Below, in pieces: positions 58,902 to 64,000 of a DNA stretch of 64,000 bases. The DNA lies in NCBI RefSeq assembly GCF_025821665.1, contig NZ_JACKSJ010000117.1:1-64000 (forward strand). Reading direction: 5' to 3'. The number at the start of each line of letters is the position of its first letter. Position 1 is the first letter of the stretch. The notes beneath the pieces were generated by a model that worked only from the letters and a program-made list of their open reading frames with translations, ran no database searches and was not told the origin of the DNA. The position numbers and the translations under genes are program-made. This DNA comes from [Mycobacterium] manitobense (GTDB taxonomy: Bacteria; Actinomycetota; Actinomycetes; Mycobacteriales; Mycobacteriaceae).

Positions 58902-60479
58902 CTAGAACACCACCGGCTGCTGGAACTCGCCCCACACCGACTTCAGCGTGGACACCATCTCGCCGACCGTGCAGTACGCGTTCGCGCAGTCGACCAGCTT
59001 GTGCATCAGGTTGTCGTCTCCCTCGGCCGACCGCGCGAGGGCGGCAAGTGCTTCCTTCACCGCGACGTTGTCCCGCTCGGCCTTGACCTTCGCCAGCCGC
59101 TTGAGCTGAAGGTCGCGCCCTTGCGCGTCGAGTTCGTAGGTGTCGATGTCCGGCGGCGGTTCGGCGGTGACGAACTTGTTGACGCCCACCACCGGCCGCT
59201 CCCCCGACTCGACCTCTTTGTGGATCTTGTAGGCCTCGTCGGCGATCAGGCCCTGGAGGTAGCCGTCCTCGATGCAGCGCACCATCCCGCCGTGCGCCTC
59301 GAGGTCGTGCATGATCTCGACGATCTTCTCCTCGGTGGCGTCGGTGAGCGCCTCGACGAAGTAGGACCCGCCCAGCGGGTCGGCCACCCGGGTCACCCCG
59401 GTCTCGTAGGCCAGAATCTGCTGGGTGCGCAGCGCGAGCGTCGCCGACTCCTCGCTGGGCAGCGCGAACGGCTCGTCCCATGCGGCGGTGAACATCGACT
59501 GCACGCCGCCGAGCACCGACGCCATCGCCTCGTAGGCGATGCGCACCACGTTGTTCTGCGCCTGCGGTGCGTACAGCGACGCGCCGCCGGACACGCAGCC
59601 GAAGCGGAACATCGACGCCTTGTCACTGGTCGAGCCGTACCGCTCGCGCACGATCGTCGCCCAGCGCCGCCGGCCCGCGCGGTACTTGGCGATCTCCTCG
59701 AAGAAGTCGCCGTGGGTGTAGAAGAAGAACGAGATCTGCGGCGCGAACTTGTCGATGCTCATCCGGCCGCGTTCGACGACGGTGTCGCAGTAGGTCACGC
59801 CGTCGGCCAGGGTGAACGCCATCTCCTGCACGGCGTTGGCGCCGGCGTCGCGGAAGTGCGCACCGGCCACCGAGATCGCGTTGAACCGCGGCACCTCGGC
59901 GGCGCAGAACTCGATGGTGTCGGCGATCAGCCGCAGTGACGGCTCGGGCGGCCAGATCCAGGTCCCGCGCGACGCGTATTCCTTGAGGATGTCGTTCTGG
60001 ATCGTGCCGGTGAGCTTCTCGCGGGGCACCCCGGCCTTCTCCGCCGCCGCGACGTAGAAGGCGAGCAGGATCGCCGCTGTGCCGTTGATGGTGAAGCTGG
60101 TGCTGATCTTGTCCAGCGGGATCGAGTCGAACAGGATCTCCGCGTCGGCGAGCGTGTCGACCGCGACGCCGACGCGGCCCACCTCCTCGCCGTACTCGGG
60201 ATCGTCGGAGTCGTAGCCGCACTGGGTGGGCAGGTCCAGCGCGACGGACAGCCCGGTGCCGCCCTGGTCGAGCAGGTACCGGTAGCGGCGGTTCGACTCC
60301 TCGGCGGTGCCGAATCCGGAATACTGCCGGAACGTCCACAGCTTCCCGCGGTACCCGGACGCGAAGTTGCCGCGGGTGAACGGATAGCCGCCAGGGGGCG
60401 GCGGGTCGGCTTCCCGGTCGGCGGGCCCGTAGACGGGCTCGAGCGGGATGCCCGAGGAGGTCTGCACGGAGTCGGTCAT
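58902..60479 (-). CDS. Adenosylcobalamin-dependent acyl-CoA mutase, large subunit
   Basis: A 525-residue substrate-binding (TIM barrel) subunit of a CoA mutase with no fused B12 domain. Aligned by fixed spacing with methylmalonyl-CoA mutase (MCM): Tyr89 is Y53 (RQYSGFGTAEE), Ala116 is A80, Arg207 is R171 (EYASRGTWIWPP) and His244 is H208, all kept. MCM Tyr243 is A207 (VAGAHFRDAG). Isobutyryl- and hydroxyisobutyryl-CoA mutases have Gln, not Arg, at 207. So the enzyme should bind a free carboxylate like MCM but with a larger pocket. The ATG at 60479 is chosen; an upstream frame passes through the repeat-bearing promoter region. Confidence 0.92.
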   Translation of the reverse strand: MTDSVQTSSGIPLEPVYGPADREADPPPPGGYPFTRGNFASGYRGKLWTFRQYSGFGTAEESNRRYRYLLDQGGTGLSVALDLPTQCGYDSDDPEYGEEVGRVGVAVDTLADAEILFDSIPLDKISTSFTINGTAAILLAFYVAAAEKAGVPREKLTGTIQNDILKEYASRGTWIWPPEPSLRLIADTIEFCAAEVPRFNAISVAGAHFRDAGANAVQEMAFTLADGVTYCDTVVERGRMSIDKFAPQISFFFYTHGDFFEEIAKYRAGRRRWATIVRERYGSTSDKASMFRFGCVSGGASLYAPQAQNNVVRIAYEAMASVLGGVQSMFTAAWDEPFALPSEESATLALRTQQILAYETGVTRVADPLGGSYFVEALTDATEEKIVEIMHDLEAHGGMVRCIEDGYLQGLIADEAYKIHKEVESGERPVVGVNKFVTAEPPPDIDTYELDAQGRDLQLKRLAKVKAERDNVAVKEALAALARSAEGDDNLMHKLVDCANAYCTVGEMVSTLKSVWGEFQQPVVF

Positions 60480-60492
60480 CGATGGATAACGT

Positions 60493-60521
60493 ACTTGCAA
60501 AAAATGAGAATGCCAATACCA
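60493..60521. repeat. Promoter direct repeat, copy 1 (ACTTGC...GAGAATGCCAATACCA)
   Basis: A 29-base element matching 60639-60667 at 25 positions, in the same orientation. It starts 14 bases upstream of the mutase ATG. It contains the GAGAAT half of the palindromic operator but not the TTCTC half. A third partial copy (ACTTGC-N3-AAATGAG) abuts it at 60521-60536. Confidence 0.65.
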
Positions 60522-60638
60522 CTTGCGGGAAATGAGCGCCCACGTCCGCGCCTCACCTGCGCCTGATGACCCCCTGCCCGCACCGGACACCCCCGCGCCG
60601 ACCTCGGCGGCTCGTGAGAGACAATCGATGATTACGGC

Positions 60639-60667
60639 ACTTGCGTCAAAAGAGAATGCCAATACCA
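60639..60667. repeat. Promoter direct repeat, copy 2 (ACTTGC...GAGAATGCCAATACCA)
   Basis: Second copy of the 29-base element, 146 bases from the first and 25 bases upstream of the SDR start. On the plus strand it contains TTGCGT (60641) and TACCAT (60663) spaced 16 bases apart, a plausible promoter. Having one copy next to each divergent gene suggests a shared regulator of the mutase and the SDR-FadD operon. Confidence 0.65.
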
Positions 60668-60691
60668 TCGAGGGCAAGTCCGAGGAGGCCC

Positions 60692-61528
60692 ATGTCCAGC
60701 GAGCAAGCGTTCACCGACCGCACCATGGTGGTCTCCGGCGGCAGCCGGGGCATCGGCCTGGCGATCGCGATCGGCGCCGCCCGGCACGGGGCCAACGTCG
60801 TGCTGCTGGCCAAGACCGCCGAACCACATCCCAAGCTGCCCGGCACCGTGCACACCGCGGTCGCCGACATCGAGGCCGCGGGCGGCAAGGCCGTGCCCGT
60901 CGTGGGCGACGTGCGCAAGGAAGAGGACGTCGCGCGCGCAATCGAGGCCGCCGTCGAGCACTTCGGCGGGATCGACATCGTGGTGAACAACGCCAGCGCG
61001 ATCGCCACCGAGCCGACCGAGGCGCTGGCCGCCAAGAAGTTCGACCTGATGATGGACATCAACCTGCGCGGCACGTTCCTGCTGACCAAGGCCGCGCTGC
61101 CGCACCTGCGCAACTCGGCCAACGCCCACGTCCTCACGCTCGCGCCGCCGCTGAATCTCAGTCCGCACTGGCTGGGCGCCCACCCGTCCTACACGCTGTC
61201 GAAGTACGGGATGACCCTGCTGTCGCAGGGCTGGGCCGCCGAGTACGCGGAAGCCGGCATCGCGTTCAACTGCCTGTGGCCGCAGACCTACATCGCCACC
61301 GCCGCGGTCGCGCACATCGGCGAGAAGGCGCTCGAATCGGCCCGCAGCCCGGAGATCATGGCCGACGCCGCCGTCGAGGTGCTGTCCCGGCCTGCGCGTG
61401 AGGCCACCGGCAACTGCTACATCGACTCCGAGGTGCTGGCTTCGGCGGGAATCACCGACCTGACCCGCTACGGTGGCGGAGACAACCCCACCCTGGACAT
61501 CTTCGTCGACGAGGCGGACCGGCCATGA
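60692..61528 (+). CDS. Short-chain dehydrogenase (HSDL2-like)
   Basis: A 278-residue SDR: VVSGGSRGIGLAIAIGAARHG, KTAEPHPKLPGTVHTAVADI (the K-L-P-G-T insert shared with 46375), VNNASAIATEPTEAL, YTLSKYGMTLL (Tyr-x3-Lys), and a C-terminal YIDSEVLASAGI region longer than usual. Such HSDL2-like proteins are thought to act on acyl-CoA or lipid alcohols. ATG at 60692 follows GAGGAGG. It overlaps the downstream FadD by 4 bases. Confidence 0.84.
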   Translation: MSSEQAFTDRTMVVSGGSRGIGLAIAIGAARHGANVVLLAKTAEPHPKLPGTVHTAVADIEAAGGKAVPVVGDVRKEEDVARAIEAAVEHFGGIDIVVNNASAIATEPTEALAAKKFDLMMDINLRGTFLLTKAALPHLRNSANAHVLTLAPPLNLSPHWLGAHPSYTLSKYGMTLLSQGWAAEYAEAGIAFNCLWPQTYIATAAVAHIGEKALESARSPEIMADAAVEVLSRPAREATGNCYIDSEVLASAGITDLTRYGGGDNPTLDIFVDEADRP

Positions 61529-63027
61529 GCATCTCCCTGCTGCTGGAGATGGCCTCGTCCAGCGATCCCGGCCGCACCGCCGTGGTCTCCAACGACCTGC
61601 GGCTGAGCGCGGGCGAGCTCAGCGCCCTCGCCGACGGCGGAGCGGGCGTGATCACCGCATCCGGCGCCGCGCACGTCGCCTATGTGGGCACCGGCGGGGC
61701 GATGTTGCCGCTGCTGCTGTTCGCCTCCGCGCGCGCCGCCGTGCCGTTCACCCCGCTGAACTACCGGCTCAGCCGCGACGGGCTGCGCGAACTGATCGAG
61801 CGGCTCCCCGACGCGCTGGTGATCGCCGACGCCGACTACCGCGACGTCGTCGGCGAGGCCGGACGCCAGACGATGACCTCCGACGACTTCCTCGCGGCCG
61901 CCCGCACGGCCGAACCGGTCGCCGAGTTCGCCGACCCCGATGCCGTCGCGGTGGTGCTCTTCACCTCGGGCACCACGTCGCGACCGAAGGCGGTCGAGCT
62001 CACCCACAACAACCTGACGAGTTACGTCACCGGCACCGTCGAGTTCGGCTCCGCCGCAGAAGAAGACGCCTCGCTGATCTGCGTGCCGCCCTACCACATC
62101 GCCGGGGTCGGCGCGGCGATGTCCAACCTCTACGCCGGCCGGAAGATGGTGTATCTGCCCATCTTCGACGCCCGCGAATGGATCCGGCTGATCCGCGACG
62201 AGCACGTCACGACGGCGACCGTGGTGCCCACGATGCTCGATCGCATCGTGACGGCGCTGCAGAGCGAACCGGTCGAGTTGCCGACGCTGCGCAACCTCGC
62301 CTACGGCGGATCCAAGGTGGCGCTGCCGCTGGTGCGCACCGCGCTCGAGCTCCTGCCCGACGTCGGCTTCGTCAACGCCTACGGCCTCACCGAGACCAGC
62401 TCGACGATCGCCGTGCTCGGACCCGACGACCACCGTGCGGCGTTCGGCGCCGACGATCCGGTCGCGGCGCGCCGTCTCGGCTCGGTCGGCCAGGTGGTGC
62501 CCGGCATCGAGGTGCAGATCCGCGCCGACGACGGCACCGTGCTCGGGCCCGGTGAGACCGGTGAGCTCTATGTGCGCGGCGATCAGGTGTCCGGTCGCTA
62601 CGCCGAGATCGGTTCGGTGCTCGACGCCGAGGGCTGGTTCCCCACGAGGGACGTCGCGCTGCTCGACGAGCAGGGCTACCTGTTCATCGGCGGCCGGTCC
62701 GACGACACCATCATCCGCGGCGGCGAGAACATCGCGCCCGCCGAGATCGAGGACGTACTCGTCGAACACCCCGACGTCCACGACGTCGCGGTGATCGGGC
62801 CCGAGGACCCGCAGTGGGGCCAGATCATCGTCGCCGTCGTCGTCCCCGCCGCCGGAGCCGACCCCGACCCGGACCTGCTGCGCGAGCACGTCCGCAGCCA
62901 CCTGCGCGGCTCGCGCACCCCCGACCGCGTGGTGTTCCGCGACGAACTGCCCACCAACGCCACCGGCAAGGTCCTGCGCCGCGAGCTGATCCACGAATTC
63001 CAGACGGCCACGAAGGAGCCAGCATGA
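61525..63027 (+). CDS. Acyl-CoA synthetase (FadD, AMP-binding family)
   Basis: A 500-residue ANL ligase: VVLFTSGTTSRPKAVELTHNN, PYHIAGVGAAMSNLYAG, NAYGLTETSSTIAVLG, YLFIGGRSDDTIIRGGENIAP and TGKVLRRELIHEF. A short N-terminus is noticeable (no long lead-in before MSISLLLEMA). Divergent from the mutase and sharing its repeat-bearing promoter region, it may activate the acid that eventually becomes the mutase substrate. Confidence 0.9.
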   Translation: MSISLLLEMASSSDPGRTAVVSNDLRLSAGELSALADGGAGVITASGAAHVAYVGTGGAMLPLLLFASARAAVPFTPLNYRLSRDGLRELIERLPDALVIADADYRDVVGEAGRQTMTSDDFLAAARTAEPVAEFADPDAVAVVLFTSGTTSRPKAVELTHNNLTSYVTGTVEFGSAAEEDASLICVPPYHIAGVGAAMSNLYAGRKMVYLPIFDAREWIRLIRDEHVTTATVVPTMLDRIVTALQSEPVELPTLRNLAYGGSKVALPLVRTALELLPDVGFVNAYGLTETSSTIAVLGPDDHRAAFGADDPVAARRLGSVGQVVPGIEVQIRADDGTVLGPGETGELYVRGDQVSGRYAEIGSVLDAEGWFPTRDVALLDEQGYLFIGGRSDDTIIRGGENIAPAEIEDVLVEHPDVHDVAVIGPEDPQWGQIIVAVVVPAAGADPDPDLLREHVRSHLRGSRTPDRVVFRDELPTNATGKVLRRELIHEFQTATKEPA

Positions 63028-63326
63028 TCAAGAACGGCACCCGCCTGCAGAGCCAGGTCTGCGACACCCAGGTGATCGTGGTGCGCAGCGCCGAGAGCCT
63101 CGACGACCTGCGGGCCGGCGGCGCACCGATGGTGCCGCTGGACGGGGAGAAAGCGGCCGACGCGACCCTCGACCCGGCGCTGTCCGACGGGAACGTGATG
63201 GGCAAGCGCTACGTCGACGACAACGGCGCCGAAGTGTTGGTGACCAAGGCCGGAAAGGGCACGCTGGCCGTCGGGGACACCCCACTCAGCCTCAAGGAGG
63301 CCAAGCCGCTGCCCGCCAGCGACTGA
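63024..63326 (+). CDS. Small protein of unknown function coupled to FadD
   Basis: A 100-residue protein (MIKNGTRLQSQVCDTQVIVV...) that I do not recognise. It looks like an all-beta, hydrophilic fold with short strands (VIVVRS, AEVLVTKAGKGTLAVG), one cysteine near the N-terminus, no signal peptide and no transmembrane segment. Its ATG overlaps the FadD stop (ATGA), so it is in the SDR-FadD operon. A chaperone or subunit of the ligase or a zinc-free rubredoxin-like relic are possibilities I cannot separate. Confidence 0.7.
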   Translation: MIKNGTRLQSQVCDTQVIVVRSAESLDDLRAGGAPMVPLDGEKAADATLDPALSDGNVMGKRYVDDNGAEVLVTKAGKGTLAVGDTPLSLKEAKPLPASD

Positions 63327-63348
63327 CGAGGTATCGGGGCGAGGGGTC

Positions 63349-64000
63349 GTGGCGCCGCCCGGCCGACTGCGCGCCAGATATGGCGCCGGACTCGCGCTTG
63401 CCTACCTACTGACCGCCGCCGAGGTGGTCGCGATCGCCGTCTCACTGAGCGCGCAGAGCGTCACCGACGCCCAGGCCCTGCTCAGCAGACAGAATCTGAT
63501 CGCCACCGTCGTGCTGGTCGCCGTCGGCACCGCAGCCGTCTCGGTCGGCGGCGTCCTGCTGATCGAGCCGGCCCTCCGCCTGCTGAAGGGCGGCGATCGG
63601 GATCTGGGCAACCTTCGGACGGTCCGCAACCTGACCCACTGGCAGTCGGCGATCCTGTTGACGCCGTGGGCCGTTGCCGCCGCGGTGATGCTCTCCCTCA
63701 ACGCTGATGAGGGCGGCGGCGTCATGGCGGTGATCGCCTTCGCGGTGCTGTTCGGGACGACCGCGACGGTGGCCACCGGCTTCCTGTTCACCCAGAGCAC
63801 GCTGCGGCCGGTGATGACCGTGACCGCCGGGGACCTCGCGCACGCCGAGGCCGTCCCGGGTGTCCGCGCGCGGCTGATCCTGATGTGGACGGTGTGCACC
63901 GCGCTGCCCGGCGCCGGCATCGTCGCCCTGACCATGTTGCGCCGCAACGGCTGGCTGATCTCCCGGGACGCGTCGGTGGAGGTCCCGGTGCTGGTGCTCG
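63349..64000 (+). CDS. Membrane adenylate-cyclase-type protein, N-terminal part (runs off right edge)
   Basis: An open frame from a GTG at 63349 continues without a stop to the window end, giving about 217 residues. It has roughly six hydrophobic helices in pairs (GAGLALAYLLTAAEVVAIAV; LIATVVLVAVGTAAVSVGGV; SAILLTPWAVAAAVML; GVMAVIAFAVLFG; MWTVCTALPGAGIVAL) and an LRPVM segment. This matches the membrane anchor of the mycobacterial Rv1318c-Rv1320c-like adenylate cyclases, which continue with HAMP and cyclase domains beyond the window. The catalytic domain is not visible, so the call rests on the anchor only. GAGGGG precedes the start. Confidence 0.65.
   Translation, partial: MAPPGRLRARYGAGLALAYLLTAAEVVAIAVSLSAQSVTDAQALLSRQNLIATVVLVAVGTAAVSVGGVLLIEPALRLLKGGDRDLGNLRTVRNLTHWQSAILLTPWAVAAAVMLSLNADEGGGVMAVIAFAVLFGTTATVATGFLFTQSTLRPVMTVTAGDLAHAEAVPGVRARLILMWTVCTALPGAGIVALTMLRRNGWLISRDASVEVPVLVL

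Noticed and set aside
58416..60691. Cobalamin riboswitch near the mutase
   Set aside because: No B12-box-like sequence or suitable leader: the mutase leader is only a few bases and the downstream gap is 75 bases.

Overview
The window reads as chromosome from a fast-growing mycobacterium (Mycobacterium/Mycolicibacterium type). The DNA is visibly G+C-rich and many genes start with GTG. The gene families are typical of that group: a WS/DGAT wax-ester/triacylglycerol synthase, a mycofactocin-coupled short-chain dehydrogenase (SDR), a DUF222/HNH (13E12-type) nuclease, luciferase-like (LLM/F420-type) oxidoreductases, a P450 with a [3Fe-4S] ferredoxin, CaiB-type CoA-transferases, and several FadD, FadE and crotonase genes. 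I saw no rRNA, tRNA, CRISPR array, insertion sequence or origin. No gene-free stretch exceeds about 280 bases.

Layout, left to right. 1-2679 (-): SDR fragment, acyl-CoA dehydrogenase, amidohydrolase. 2938-8742 (+): AhpD/CMD-like protein, Rieske oxygenase, small unknown, aberrant amidohydrolase, SnoaL-like protein and a two-subunit acyl-CoA dehydrogenase. 8750-10747 (-): crotonase and acyl-CoA dehydrogenase. 10937-14331 (+): TetR regulator, mycofactocin-type SDR, WS/DGAT. 14328-16810 (-): FadD and PlsC-like acyltransferase. 16920-17984 (+): NAD-epimerase. 18026-19270 (-): HNH nuclease. 19340-39991 (-): a nearly gapless array of 19 genes. It starts with mhpC, mhpA and mhpB homologues (meta-cleavage of a catechol-like ring), then a KstD-like dehydrogenase, an LLM monooxygenase with a flavin reductase, SDRs, hydrolases, TetR/ferredoxin/P450, two M24-fold proteins, a crotonase and a tandem CaiB fusion. 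40111-42462 (+): divergent IclR regulator and a second KstD-like flavoprotein. 42489-47124: small hydrophilic protein, TetR, MeaB GTPase, thiolase, two SDRs. 47186-51755 (-): sulfonate/sulfate-ester uptake (SsuABC) between two TauD-like dioxygenases. 51924-58415: crotonase, two-subunit acyl-CoA dehydrogenase, FadD, a 2Fe-2S ferredoxin on the + strand, CaiB and LLM. 58491-60479 (-): two-subunit B12-dependent acyl-CoA mutase. 60692-63326 (+): SDR, FadD and a small unknown. From 63349 (+): the start of a membrane adenylate-cyclase-type protein, cut by the window edge.

Taken together this looks like a large catabolic island for a complex hydrophobic ring compound. Oxygenation steps (Rieske, P450, LLM plus flavin reductase, MhpA), ring opening (MhpB/MhpC, cyclase-family and alpha/beta hydrolases) and CoA activation with beta-oxidation (FadD, FadE, crotonase, SDR, thiolase, CaiB) are all present, plus a carbon-skeleton mutase with its GTPase. 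The substrate cannot be read from sequence.

The most unifying signal is a 15-bp palindrome, GAGAAYNNNRTTCTC, in at least six intergenic regions spread over 53 kb. It lies between divergent catabolic promoters and on both sides of the TetR gene at 10937, which suggests one repressor ties several of these operons into a local regulon. The other striking feature is how many enzymes lack textbook catalytic residues: the B12 mutase pocket, one M24 protein, one amidohydrolase, half of the CaiB fusion and the crotonases.
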